This document shows, one piece after another, positions 49,744 through 61,819 of a stretch of DNA of 64,000 nt. The DNA lies in NCBI GenBank assembly GCA_023853785.1, contig JAJIRX010001023.1:33334-97333 (forward strand), given 5' to 3'. The notes under the pieces are model-generated. The model was not told the DNA's origin. It searched no databases and was given only the letters and a program-made list of their open reading frames with translations. Each line of letters begins with the position of its first letter. The first letter of the stretch is position 1. The position numbers were made by a program, and so were the translations under genes. The DNA comes from Psilocybe azurescens. Lineage: Eukaryota; Basidiomycota; Agaricomycetes; Agaricales; Agrocybaceae.

Positions 49744-51162
49744 ATGTCTGCAAGACTGCTGCTAATGCTTGATGACACAGATAGTAGTATTTTCTACTCA
49801 GGAGGGACGTGGAGCCACAGCGTCGATACTCAATGGTATCTGAAATCAGAGACCTGGGCCAAGTTCACAGAGAATAGTACCCAGACAGGCACTTTCACGC
49901 TGACGTTCCAAGGTAGGGTTACACAATCCATTAATTCCTTGAATCTCACATGGGGTACAGGGACATCCATCTCAATCACTGGCAGCACACCTCCCCTTCC
50001 TTTTCGCAGACTTTCCATGTTAACATCGACAACGGATCGCCAAGCAGTCTTACTTATCCCATATCCCAACGTTACATGCAATGGTATACATCCCCTACAT
50101 TACAGGAGGGATCCCATACCCTCAGAGTAGATGGTCTGGTAGGAGCCGTTGGCGTTGATTTTGCTCTTATTGAAGTCGGCCAAGATACACCCTTATCCGG
50201 GAAGACTGTCATCGCTGATGACGACGATTCTGCTGTCCAGTATTCTGGTAGCTGGTTACGAAGTACAGAACAGTTCAATCCCGGTGTCATACTCGTCGGC
50301 TTCCCCTTGGCGGTGCCACGCACAGAAGCTCAATGCCTGGAGATTCCATTGCCTTTCGGTTCTCTGGTTAGTTGTTAGTCTACGCATTTAATTCTCCCTT
50401 CTTTCTCATTGTCGTCCGATATAGGGAATTCCATCGCAGTCTACGGCATTTTTCTCTGGGGAAGCCTTGGCTCCCTATCTATGACATATACACTCGATGG
50501 AACCGCGTTATCAAGAAACTATAACGTCACTACACAGTCTCCTGAATTCAAAGAAAACTTCGGAGACACTGAAAACTTCCTTTATTTCTCACAGGACAAT
50601 CTCTCTCCTGGTGATCATACACTCGTCATACGAATCGAATCGACTTCGAATCAATTTTTTATTCTAGACTACTTTACTTATAAGCCATCCTTTTCTACTC
50701 TTTCCACGATGCCTAACCTTCTACTAGCCCAGTCGTCGACGTCGCTACCATCTACAAGCTCTGGCTTTCCGAGTTCAAATCCAACTGGCCGGCTGGCAGA
50801 GTCCAGCAACAATCCTTCAGTGGCTGCCGTTGTTGGGGCCTCTATTGGTGGCACACTATTCGCGATATTTGCAGTTCTCTTTATTTTTAAGTGGTTGAAG
50901 GGTCGACGGCAGAGAGGGAGAAACTGCATCACTGCACTGGTCCCCGAGGTCGTGGGTCAACGATTCGTCTCACCTTTCATTTTAGACAAAAGACCGTCTG
51001 GGCCGGCCGTCGATCTAAAAGAGAGTTTACCCTCCATCGGACTCAATGCCAGCTCAGGGTCCTGTAATTAACAGTAGTCCGCAAAGACCTCAAATGGTGG
51101 CTACGAGTGGTTATTCGGTTCCAGAGGAAGCTCCTCCGGCGTATCTAATAAGTACATTCTGA
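49744..51162 (+). CDS. Single-pass membrane protein with tandem beta-sandwich-like ectodomains
   Basis: This is the layout of a common, uncharacterised Agaricomycete surface protein. From ATG at 49744 it reads MLDDTDSSIFYSGGTWSHS and a first domain, with an intron at about 49913-49960. A second, similar start follows (VIADDDDSAVQYSGSWLRS, near 50213), then GGATHRSSMPGDSIAF and NSIAVYGIFLWGSLGS after a short intron. A Ser/Thr-rich stalk leads to one helix, VAAVVGASIGGTLFAIFAVL (near 50820), and a basic KWLKGRRQRGR stop-transfer. The cytosolic tail ends VPEEAPPAYLISTF, containing a PPAY motif that in other proteins binds WW domains of Rsp5-type ubiquitin ligases (inference here). Three single-base frame shifts are needed, near 50006 (T4), 50290-50310 (C4) and 51018-51031. 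The ligand is unknown. Confidence 0.7.
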
Positions 51163-51222
51163 ATGAACTCCTTATTACTATGCTTCTCAATTGAATGTTA
51201 TCGATCAAAGCGATAAAGCGCC

Positions 51223-51810
51223 TCAGTGGGTTCCCTCAGGGGTACTGCGGTCACCACCAACACGACCGCGCGTAATGTCGGGATAGATCTTCGGTTCACC
51301 TTCAATAGGGTAATCCGCGCCGACAGGAAGTTCGAGAGGCGTGCACAACACAGTTACTTCGAGAGATGTGAACCTTTCGAGTTGAACAACTTCTCCATTG
51401 GCCTGGAGTCGATGGGCATCGTGAGACAGAGATTTCGTGTGAAACTAATCAGAACATGCCTTCGTGACACCCCAGCTGAGCCGCTTCTTGAGATAGGGCA
51501 CCACAACATCGGGTTCAAGAGACGTTTGTCTTGACCTCTCCAAGAATTTTCTATTGATGTGAACGAATCCCTTGACGATATTGTTCGCATGTGCGCTAGG
51601 ATTGTTGTAATGCTCTGGGTGCTCAGTGGCGAAGACGTCAAATGTCCCCGCAAATGTAGGGTGGAAGAGCCACTGATCAGGATTAGGAGGGACCTCGTTG
51701 GCGAGGAAAATGTAGACTGTGAAACTGCCCCCGATTTCATTTTCTTCGCACTGTACTCGAACACTCCATTCGAGCATTGTAGCGTGAGCCGCCGCTTTGG
51801 AGAACGACAT
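51223..51810 (-). pseudogene. Tyrosinase C-terminal domain fragment
   Basis: On the minus strand, WSVRVQCEENEIGGSFTV, then VPPNPDQWLFHPTFAG, AHANNIVKGFVHINRKF and LEPDVVVPYLKKRLSWGV match the C-terminal lid domain of fungal tyrosinases (type-3 copper enzymes that make melanin precursors). A second frame continues FTSLEVTVLCTPLELPVGA and DYPIEGEPKIYPDITRGR to a stop at 51223-51225. The catalytic domain with its six copper-binding histidines is absent; the sequence upstream on this strand (51811-52100) does not encode it. I call it a truncated relic. An undetected far-upstream exon is unlikely because the FMO gene occupies the next interval on the opposite strand. Confidence 0.75.
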
Positions 51811-52424
51811 GAGAGATAACGATAAACCTAGGTGACAGGATTCTTGCTAGAATCAGCCACCACGTCACCTTCGCTGGATGCCGAATCCGTTCTAAGTATA
51901 TGGCCGCTCTAAGAGTAGTCATATACTCCATTACTGTCAGAAATGATATATAGGAGAAATGATGCGTACTGATGCTGTATTTGGCAGCGTAGTGGCAATA
52001 TAGTGGGGAGATGGGGAGCAGTGGGGCGACGTACCCTATCCCGAGGAAGCGCGCTTGCCTAAAGACCATTCCTACGTGAAAGCCTGTCATCACAGGGCCC
52101 GGTGAGAGTCACGCGGAAAATAATAAGACCACGATATATTGATTAAATGATAGACTGGGTTACAGATGCGTATGATGCATAAAGAAAGAGAGGAGTTTAA
52201 TGCGGGATTCACTGTCGAAGGAAAGGGTTAGGGATCACGATCACGTGTACGTAGATGTAGAAGATAAGAAATCAGTTGACATATCTCGTTCCAAAAAAAC
52301 TCCAGGCTTATTACACTTGCAAGAATTCTCACATGCCTTCTCAGGGTACATAAAAGAGACGTTCCTTGAACGGTTCTCTCTTTCTCTCTCTCTCAAATAT
52401 CTACTCGAAACAAATCAAGGGAAA
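51811..52424. other. FMO promoter region
   Basis: Head-to-head interval between the tyrosinase relic and the FMO gene. A 118-codon minus-strand frame (51737-52093) has no recognised domain. A tctctctctctc run precedes the FMO start at 52425. Confidence 0.4.
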
Positions 52425-54917
52425 ATGGCGCCCGACATCCCTCACGCCCCGCTCCCAACGCTCGATCGACTTGGCGTGACGTCAATCGCTCCTGACATAG
52501 ATGCAAGGAAGATTGCCAATGACTGGCTAGCTTCTTTCTCAACCGCCGCCACTACAGGCGATGTCGACGCCATTCTGTCTCTTCTTCTCCCTGATGCATT
52601 CTGGCGCGACATGCTCGCGCTCACCTGGGATTTGCGAACCTTCTCAGGCAAGGAAAGAATAGCGAGGTTCCTCAACGACCGTCTAAGTCTCTGCAAACTG
52701 CACAATTTCAAGATCAGAGAAGAATACGTGGGATTGCAGCAACCCTATCCAGACTTGCTGTGGATTAGCCTCATGTTCGATTATGCAACAGAAGTTGGTG
52801 AGGCGTCGGGTATTACTCGCTTGGTTCCTACTGCCAATGGGGAGTGGAAAGCTCATGTGGTGTTCACAAATCTGGAGAGTTTGACAGGATTCCCGGAGAA
52901 GACCGGTCCTCTGAGGAACATGGAGCCGAATCACGGCAAGTGGGAGACAGCTCGGAAACGCGAGATCGAGTTCTTGGATAAGGATCCAGTTGTTCTCATC
53001 ATCGGAGGCGGGCAAAGTGGATTGGAGGTAGCAGCAAGACTCAAGGTGCTTGATGTTCCGTCGCTGATTGTGGAGAGAAACCCGAGAGTCGGAGATAACT
53101 GGCGAAACCGATATGAAGCACTTTGTCTACACGACCCCGTATGTGAGTGCCTCGTGGTCTACGCTCTAAGTCGTGGGTTTGAATTAATTTCATTGAACAG
53201 GGTATGATCACATGCCGTTCATACCGTCAGTATTTCTTGCACACTTCTTCTTCGCATTACCAACGCTAGAACATTCGTAGCTTCCCTCCATCTTGGCCCG
53301 TGTACGCCCCTGCTAAAAGGTCAGACAGTCCGTTGACACGGTTATATTCCAACTCATGTCAACTACAACGAATAGCTTGCAAATTGGCTTGAATTCTACG
53401 CCGATTCTCTTGAGTTAAACGTTTGGACATCGGCGAATATCACGGAGACAGTTCAAGATCCAACTACTAGTAAATGGAAAGTCACTATCAAACGACAAGA
53501 TGGAACGGAGAGGAAGTTCGTTGTGAACCACATCGTATTTTGCACGGGATTGAGCGGCTTTACTCCAAACTCCCCGGTCTATCCAGGAATGGTACGTGGT
53601 TCGTATATAGAAGTATCTATTGGGGCTCAAACCAATGCGCAGGATACATTCAAAGGCCAGATTCTCCATTCAAGTCAGCACAAACGCGCTTTGGATCACG
53701 AAGGGAAGAAAGTAGTCATTGTAGGGGCTTGTACTTCAGGTCATTTCCTATTTCCGTCACTTTTAAATCGCTGGCTTAATCGTTTATTTTTAGCACACGA
53801 CATCGCGGTGGACTACCAGCAACACGGTATTGGTACGTAGTGTCTAGCCTGATTAACGTCTCCCAAAAGTCCGACCCTGTTACGCCAGATGTAACGATGT
53901 TTCAGCGTGGCTCCACTTATATCATGTCGACGGAAAAGGGATGGGAGGTGATTATGAAAGGTCGTTCCCAAAGCGGTGTCTTCCGTGGACCGTCTTTAAT
54001 ATCCACTCTCTTTCAGGGGTTATTGGGAAGGCAGTCCTCCCGCCGACATTACGGACCGCATGAATGCATCTTTCCCGCACCATATGGCCGTTGGCATCAA
54101 CCAAAGGCAGGCAAAGCAGATAGCAGAATTAGATAAGTATGCTCGGGTACTTTGGCTCGTTATGTGTAAGTTTTGACCTCGCGCTTAGGGATCTCCTCGA
54201 CTCTTTGCATAAAGTTGGTTTCCGTACCAACTTTGGAATCTCTAGACACCGGTTTTGGACTTCTAGCTTGGAGCAAGGCCGGGGTTACTACCTCGGTGAG
54301 CGAACCACTTGCTATTCAGTGTATGGACGCGATTAAATGATACCTGGTGACATAGACACAGGAGGCAGTAAACTCATCGCAGAAGGCAAAATTAAGCTAA
54401 AAACGGATAGCAAGATCTCCAGCTTTACTGAGACTGGTATCAAATTTGAGAATGGAACGGAGTTGCCTGCCGATGTGGTCATATTCGCCACTGGGTAACA
54501 CTCCTTCAACTCTGAGCTTGCTTCATGTTGTTCTGATCGATCAACGACAGCCTAGGAGACCCTAAAGAACATATCGTCAAGGTCTGTGGGGACGAGATCG
54601 CCAAGAAGTGCACACCTGTGTGGGGCCTCGACAAAGAAGGAGAGCTCAACGGTACTTGGAAAGGTCTTGGTGTGCCTGGATTGTGGTATATGATGGGTAA
54701 GTCTATTCACTCTAAAGCCCGATAAGTGGGTTTATTCCATCATCTCCCTTTCTTCTTGCAGGAAACCTTGCATTGTGCAGATTCCATTCCACACATTTGA
54801 CGCTTCGTGAGTATAGCAATCATCGAACAGTATTATAAACTCGAAACTAACTCCGCGACGTACATAGAAATCAAAGCAATAGAGGAGGGAGTCTTCGGGA
54901 CCCGCTACTCGGAATAG
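52425..54917 (+). CDS. FAD/NAD(P)H-dependent flavin-containing monooxygenase-like enzyme
   Basis: ATG at 52425 (MAPDIPHAPLPTLDRLG). About 180 N-terminal residues resemble an NTF2/SnoaL-like fold (DWLASFSTAATTGDVDAIL, MLALTWDLRTFSGKERI). The first Rossmann motif LIIGGGQSGLEVAARL is near 52996, followed by GDNWRNRYEALCLHDPV. Introns then split YDHMPFIP, SFPPSWPVYAP and LANWLEFYADSLELNVW. The second nucleotide-binding motif VVIVGACTSAHDIAVDYQ is interrupted by an intron at about 53740-53793. GRGYYLDTGGSKLI, then ADVVIFATGLGDP and LGVPGLWYMMGNL lead to GVFGTRYSE and stop at 54915-54917. Family members oxygenate soft nucleophiles or act as Baeyer-Villiger/YUCCA-like enzymes. The substrate is unknown. 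No tailoring-gene cluster is visible. Confidence 0.85.
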
Positions 54918-54967
54918 GCGTGAAAACTCTTTTTAAACATCGTTCATGAATTAAATGCCCCTACAAA

Positions 54968-56242
54968 TTACAATTTACACATGTTCTTTTTTCCACAATT
55001 CATGACTATCGATGAAGTGTCTAGATCTGAATTAGGTGAGAATTGGACGGTGTTCAACGACGTTATCTGTTCCGATTCGCTGGTTCGCGGGTGCGGACGT
55101 GGTTCGAATTTCAAGGTGCTTATTCTGTCGTTCGACATCTCCTTCTGTGCTCGAGACCTTTCTCTCGCAAGACGTATTATAATCATATTGAATGCTATAC
55201 CCACGGCAATGATGTCCTGAAAATAAAATGTCAAACGATCTTCAAGATCTAGATATGCAACGAACATACATACCACCGCAGAAGTGATATACTCCACATT
55301 GCTCTTGTAGGTCGCAAAGGTCATTACACTTGTAGCTGTATATATGATGGCCGAGTCCACGATTATCCGAATAACCCGCTGGAATTGGCTTGGTCTCTTC
55401 AGGTGGCCTATAGGACGCTCAGAAAATGATTGAGTGGAAGTGAGTCTTGTGGCTGCCCTGTCAATTTTTGCTATGCGATAGACGATTAAAGCTGTGGTCC
55501 AAAGTAATTCAGAATAATAAATCGACAAGAGCTATTTATGATGACTTACATGTGGCATAAACATTCAGGGTAGTCGTGAGGGTGAATTGAGCTGCGAAGA
55601 GGGAGCCAACGAGTGGGCGGCCTTCACTTGGTTTGAAAGAATGTTTACTTGCTGAGACAGGGTGCTGGCAAGTTGGTCGGTAATTTCTGTTTGTATCACC
55701 ATAATCCAGGTGAACACGGCCAGGCTACCAACACTCAGTGCTATTGGAAATATGGCCACTATCCAGGAATTGCCATACACGGCCCAGCAGCGGTACGTCT
55801 AAGGAAACATTCACCGTCAGAAGTACGACAAGGTTTATTAATGCGTGCCATACTAGGAAGAGATCAGCTATTAGCGTCTGTATGGCAACAGTATATGGCT
55901 GAAACATTAATTTAGTGTCGATCAAATTGAAAGAGAAAACGACGGGTATACTTTGGCAAGATCAATCCATGTTGGTATCTTCGAATGAGCTTTGTATATA
56001 TAAACCAGCATCATGCGCGTTAGCCCCAAGGACAGATTCACTGTCGAGTTGATGACTAAAATCATTGCTACAACAAAACTCGCCAATCGAATGCCGGAAG
56101 GCCAGCCCCAGCGCCTTGGTGACCCTACGCAGAGAGTGTAGAAGAGGACGAATCCGAAAGAGACGAGATAGATTCCATAGAGAATGGCTTCGACAAATAG
56201 CCCTGCAATTTGTGCGGCGTCACTGCGTAGATGATCCACCAT
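54968..56242 (-). CDS. Mushroom-type 7TM membrane protein (copy 2)
   Basis: Minus-strand gene from ATG at 56240-56242 (MVDHLRSDAAQIAGLFVEA) to a stop near 54968. Helices: LFVEAILYGIYLVSFGFVLF, SFVVAMILVINSTVNLSL, VAIQTLIADLFLVW (the conserved TLIGD-type turn), NSWIVAIFPIALSVGSLAVF, then LLWTTALIVYRIAKIDRAA, VIRIIVDSAIIYTATSVMTF and IIAVGIAFNMIIIRLARE, ending in a polar tail. Introns lie near 55940, 55795 and 55540. This is the same family as the gene at 39971 but from a different subgroup (GIxFNxIIIR end rather than MAPTVLVAR). Role unknown. It is tail-to-tail with the FMO gene, about 50 bp apart. Confidence 0.75.
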
Positions 56243-58924
56243 GACTTGAGGGCAATGTAGAGAGACACGAAGTCTCGAGTATGATACTCGATGTACTAGT
56301 TAAATTGAGCGCGCTGTGGAGTTTGATAGGCTGAATTGATAGGTATCCTAATGTGGAGCGAGGCTGCCAGACCACCATTGCAATACAGCAGGGGCTCGAA
56401 GATATAAATCGCTGGTTTACGTCGATCAACACTCAGCGGCGTTCGGTACCGCAACGAGGTATGTGGGATTGAGGAGTATAATAGGGAGAAGCTTCATGAG
56501 GAAGTCCGTGATAGGTGATATACATGCTGCTCCTGTCTCTGTACCGGAATGTTTCCAAGGATGACAGATGCTGCGCGGGTTGAGGAGCCATACTTGAGTG
56601 TTTACGTTGGGATTGACGTTCTGGTCTGATTATCAAGTTGCCCAGGGAACAAAATTTCTATATTTACCAGTCTACCTGGCTCTACTATTTTTCAAGTTGT
56701 TATTTAATCACATATTTCGCATAAAGCATAGGTAAATCTTCCAATGAGATCAGCCAAATATACCCATGAAACTTGAAATACTTGACTACACCAGTAAGGC
56801 AACTTGCTAAGAGACCTTGTGACATGATTGACGCCATAAAATTGGAAGAAGCGCCTACAGCATTGGACCACCAGGCCTTTCTGCTTCCCGGTGGGTCTTG
56901 GGCACATATATTCACCGCAGAGTCTAAACGGAACATAGTAGGAGTAGACGCCATTGATTAACCTAGATGTTCTGAGCGTGGCCAGGATGGCACGTATTCT
57001 TGTTGGAGATTGGACGATATTCCGAGGAGTTCGCTCAAATGAAAGCACATGTACAACTGCAAAGCTAGTTCATAATTAGCTGATACGGATCACATGGGTT
57101 GAACGCCATGAGGGACTGCAATGATGAAGTAAATGTGACATGATATACATACAAGACTAGTAGTAGTACACTGATGGAATTTCCAATAATAGGCAGTTTG
57201 TGTGGAGTCACGGTGCCACGAGGAAGCCACCAGGCCGACTCGCACATCAAAATTTTGCCACGGGGGCTCCTTGTGGCTCCACACAAACTGCCTATTGTGA
57301 GCTATGTCAATGTAGAACTCCTCAGAGGGGAATTGCAACGACTTTGTCGGCCTTTATATAGGTTTCGACTGGGCTAAAAATAGAAACAAGTTGACAACTC
57401 AATTCCTCGATACCGGTGAATTGTCTCTGTCCGCAGCAGAGTCATACTCGCGGCCACTTTACCACGCGAATGTCGCGCCACGCTTTGATATGTTGCCGTA
57501 TTTGGATAAAGGGGTGCATTCGTGGTATTAACTTCGTGTTTCAGACTTTCAGCTGCTTTCCTGATTGAATGTCAATATAGAGCATCTTCAATCCCAGAGC
57601 GAGTACACGGGCTGTTATATATGGTTTATAATAGAATCGTAAGACTTGAAACGTCATCGAAGAAATCATCCGGTACTTGATTATAAAACGCCAACACATG
57701 GCAGACGCATTGCTGAAGATACCACTCACGATTGAGGTACCGGAAAGCCCATATCATCGGCTGACGCGCTGTGGAATTAGGAATTTTCTTCGGCCAGAAC
57801 TTCCAGGACAAAAGAATAGGGTAGGCCGTCTGGATATGCTTGCCACTACGAGAGATGACGGGGAAGAGAGAAGATAGTACCTTTCTTATGTAATGATGAG
57901 AGGGGCGAACAGTTGCAGCATCGAACCCTGAACCATTACACCAGGCTCTTCAAGCCTGTTTACTGTTGGTTATTAAATCAGTGCCTCAGGCGCGCGAATT
58001 GAAAGACCACCCGGGCCTGTGATAGATTGCAATTTAAAGTAGTCATGTATGATGTCCATTCTCTGCCTTTTACTATGGGCACGGGGAAGGTCCCTGGACG
58101 AATGCCATGGTGCTGTGCATGTTACATTTATGGCTATTATCCTTGCCACTTGCCATATCATTGAACGGGTACATTGAGTAAGGCCTGCTTGCATCGCCCA
58201 TAAAGTCGGAAGTGCGCGCCGGCTTGGTGCCGACGAAAGAGTTTCAATTTCCGCTCAATGGAGCATGTTTTACAACAGAATGGATCTCTGTTCTTGTCAT
58301 GTAAGCGTTCTTTGTCGCATTAAGGATATGTGGTCAATTCTCATAGTTTCAAATCTCAATTTTTGATTATTATCAATGTCTCTGAATGTCTATACTGCAT
58401 TTGTATAGTGTTCAGTTTTTCAGGAACGCCTCCAGATGTCGGATTGAGAAGGAAGTACATGGAGCGGTGATATTTTGCCTTCCTTGCTAGTCAACGTAAG
58501 AGCTGACCTCTGAGATTATATATGCCCACTAGCTCAACAAATACCGCACAAAATCATGTCGTTTTCGCTCAGTAACCCTCCGAGTCTGCCCATCTTGTTA
58601 TAGGTACAAGTTAACCCCTGTGAGGAGGCTGTAAACTATTTAAAGATACACAATGCATTCCGAATCAGGCGGATGCGTGCCACCCTCCATGCCCGACTTT
58701 CTCCAAGGAAGTTGGGATAATTATGGGTTCAGAATGGAGACCAAGCGCCAATGGGTCCCCGCTCAAGTAATTTCAAATCAACAACATTGAACGGAGCCAT
58801 AGCCATAGGATTCAATCGATCAACGTAAGATTTTTACCATCTGGAACATGTATAACAACTCAACCGTTTTTTCTACGTCCACTAGGTTTCGACCCTCCTC
58901 CAAGTTTCAGAACAAGATCACAGC
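56243..58924. other. Long stretch without a supported gene
   Basis: Frames up to about 114 codons on the minus strand (56700-57050, 57065-57340, 57541-57811) overlap in different phases and match no family I recognise. They may be remnants of an intron-rich gene. A perfect hairpin lies at 57188-57296 (separate entry). 57880-58920 is gene-free to my reading and includes the AA7 promoter. Confidence 0.4.
57188..57296. repeat. Perfect 20-bp inverted repeat
   Basis: 57188-57207 (aataggcagtttgtgtggag) is the exact reverse complement of 57277-57296, with a 69-nt loop. The flanks are partly complementary as well. It could be the end pair of a tiny element, a hairpin RNA or a recombination relic. 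Confidence 0.8.
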
Positions 58925-60823
58925 ATGTCTATTCAGCGGCATTCTTTAAGAATGTCACCTTCTCAGCAGCTTCTACGCTATGGTGTAACTATCTGCGCCT
59001 TACTTGCGTCCATTCAACCTGCCTATGCAGACTTGATATCCGACCTGACAGGAAAGGGCGGCTTTACTGTGCTCACGCCTTCGAGCCCAGGATATAATAA
59101 TGCTAGCACGGCATGTAAGTCTTTCTATTAAGTCTTCCCCGCACAGAACTGTCTCCTAATAACTTTCTAGTCAACCTCAGATTCACATTTCAACCGGCAG
59201 CAGTTACCTATCCCACAACACCGCAGCACATATCCACCATACTGTCTTTAACTACGAAATATAACCATCAAGCAGTAGCACGTTCGGGAGGCCACAGCTA
59301 CATAGCAAATGGTCTCGGCGGTAAAGATGGTGTCGTGGTTGTCGATATGAGCAATTTCAACTCTGTCACTGTGGATTCAAGCAAGAATGTCGCGAGTATT
59401 GGAGTAGGAAACCGACTCGGAGATGTGGCGTTGGCTTTGAGCCAACATGGACGGGCATTACCCCACGGAACCTGCCCATATGTAGGTGTTGGAGGACATT
59501 CGGGTGAGTTTATGTGTATTAGCTGTCTAGTTGATGAACTTTATTCTTATTTTATTTTTGTCTGATCAGGACACGGAGGATACGGATTCACATCACGTAA
59601 ATGGGGTCTGACTCTCGATACGATACAGTCAATTGATGTTGTCCTCGCAAATGGAACGATTGTAAACGGTGCCTCTAGCTCAAAATACTCCGATCTGTTC
59701 TGGGTGCGTTTTTCCTATGTTCCAGTCTACCAAATTGAATTAATCCTCCGAAGGCCCTTCGTGGTTCTTCGTCCTCCTTTGGCGTAGTCACTACAATCCA
59801 TACCAACACCTTCGCAGCTCCTCCTTCCGCTACAATTTTCGAATATCATTGGGACCTAAGCCCCTCTGACGCGGCAGCTGCAACGGCAGCCTTCCAATCC
59901 TACGTCTTGTCACCTAATCTTCCCCAAGAAATGGGAGCAGAGATTGTCCTCGGCGCCGGTTCCTCTAAAGGCCGTGTATCGTTTGGCTTGACGGGAGGCT
60001 GGTACGCGCCAGCCGACCAGTACAACTCCGCTCTTCAACCATACTTAAAACATTTACCAACCCCGCAGAGCGCACAAGTGACGAATGGAACATATATTCA
60101 AAGTGTGGAGCTCCTTGGTGGATTGGGGAGATTGAACACTACGGGAATCCCGGATGGGCATGACACGTTCTACGCTAAGTCGCTGATGACGCCCGAGAGT
60201 GCGCCGATGTCGAATAAATCGCTGAATGCGTTCTATACGTACCTTGCCAACGAAGGATTTGGAGCCAACACGGTAAGTCTATGATTTTAAGCTCATGATT
60301 TTGATTAATTTCAATGGTGTTTTTAGAATTGGTTTGTCGAGATAGAGCTCTACGGCGGCACCAACTCTGCTATTAACAATGTTCCGCTCGATGCCACTGC
60401 GTTCGCACGTCGAAGCTCCATGTTTACAATTCAGTTCTATACTTCGGCACCGGGAGGCGTCCCACCGTTCCCCAGTCAAGGATTTACCCTGCTTGATGGT
60501 ACGTAGAATTTCCATCAAATTGTGTTGAGTGGTCGTCTTGACGTTTCCAATGAACAGATATGGTTGACAGTATTGTGAACAATAACCCTAAAGGTTGGGA
60601 CTATGGAGCATATACTAATTATATTGACGATAAGCTTGCAAACTGTGAGTGTTTCTCGTATCTCCGGCTGTCGGCCGTTCTTTGCACTGCCGTCGTGTTA
60701 TTAACGTCTTGCAATCTAGGGCAAAATCTCTACTATGCTTCCCATTATCCCAGACTGAGGAATCTGAAGGATAAATACGATCCTCATGACACTTTCAACT
60801 TTCCCCTTGCGATTCAAGAGTAG
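58925..60823 (+). CDS. Secreted FAD-linked oligosaccharide oxidase (AA7 / BBE-like)
   Basis: ATG at 58925; an N-terminal signal peptide reads [16 protein letters not shown], with probable cleavage after AYA. The FAD-binding type-4 domain has [18 protein letters not shown], then [15 protein letters not shown] with the His for covalent FAD linkage, and [20 protein letters not shown] with the Cys for the second (6-S-cysteinyl) linkage, interrupted by an intron near 59502-59569. [18 protein letters not shown], then [20 protein letters not shown] follow. The substrate half has a [18 protein letters not shown] segment, and the berberine-bridge-like end reads [30 protein letters not shown]. Family members oxidise oligosaccharide reducing ends to lactones and release H2O2 outside the cell. 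About six introns; no frame problem seen. Confident on family, not on substrate. Confidence 0.9.
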
Positions 60824-61026
60824 GTACTGACACAAGTTTAGCGCATGATCTCAACAGTCAAACAAGACTCAAGTCGTATTACAAGGCTCTGACTTATTCT
60901 AAATGTTACATATAATATTTATAGGACAATTTGTAAATGTCCTAACTATACACAAACTGTACACGGCATACTCGAACATGCGATTATAATCTCCCTTTTC
61001 TAACACATTTTCAGTTCATGTTAAGG
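60824..61026. other. AA7 3' flank
   Basis: Short AT-rich 3' region before the first copy of the direct repeat. No gene. Confidence 0.5.
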
Positions 61027-61247
61027 CGACTAGTACTACCAGCTTTCAGGCACGGTGTGGTCCATTTCGGCTTTGCTCCCACGCACTATTAGTTTTGATG
61101 CTTGGTTCACAACCAACAGACAAATAAAATGAGCTGTGGTGGTTGTGTTGGAGTTTGTCTTGCAACCACCTATACAAAACTTGCATTGCGCCGTACGTTT
61201 CCTACTTTGTCACACGTATTACCTTTCCCAATATTGGGTGCTTAAGC
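61027..61247 (+). repeat. Direct repeat, copy 1
   Basis: About 220 bp nearly identical to 61820-62042. It starts cgact(a)gtactaccagc and ends gggtgcttaagc. Inside are an 8-bp inverted pair ggtggttg..caaccacc and a small frame beginning MVVVLEFVLQ. Differences from copy 2 are a few substitutions and 2-3 indels. Confidence 0.9.
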
Positions 61248-61819
61248 ATTTAATGACTACTCATAAACTTGAAAACACCAATCTAATCAGCCAGAGTCAG
61301 ATTTTCATGCCAACCTGCTGCAGCTGGCTTGGGGGCTAATTGGAATGTTCTTTACACAAGCCTTCTTTTCTTTATGAGCATAAGGTGTGGGTTTTGGTCA
61401 AGGTTTTGAGTTTTTCTCACTGGTTTGAAGCATTAGATGACAAAGAACAGGTAAAGTTGTAGGCTTTATACATAATATTCTTCATCTTAATTTTGTTTAG
61501 GCATTGTGGGAATCTATGCCCCAGATGTAGCCATGAAAATTATTCAAATTATCCTGAAAGTTCTCTACTTTATTCAACAAGTGCCGCTCTGATATTTCCT
61601 GCTCTACTGATGCACTGAGGCTTAATTCTGATGTGCCCATGCCGCAAAAATGCATCTCAAAACCCCATATATAGCAATCTCATAATGCATATTTCAGTCT
61701 CAGAGCCATGCATTATCAATGCAATATAGATGTATTTCCCTGCTTCGCAAGGTGTTGTCAGCCAAAAAGTCATGCAGTATGACATTTATGCATTATGACG
61801 TTATGCATTATGAGAAAGT
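61248..61819. other. Interior between direct repeats
   Basis: 572 bp without a long frame. The right part (61680-61815) is rich in the string atgcattat(ga), repeated about five times. No primer-binding site or polypurine tract was recognised next to the repeats. Confidence 0.5.

Noticed and set aside
57626..57811. DDFFDD string suggesting a terpene synthase
   Set aside because: No second metal-binding motif (NSE/DTE) and no surrounding terpene-synthase similarity.
57905..57960. tRNA-like string on the minus strand (ggttcgatgc)
   Set aside because: No matching acceptor or anticodon stem. Chance similarity.
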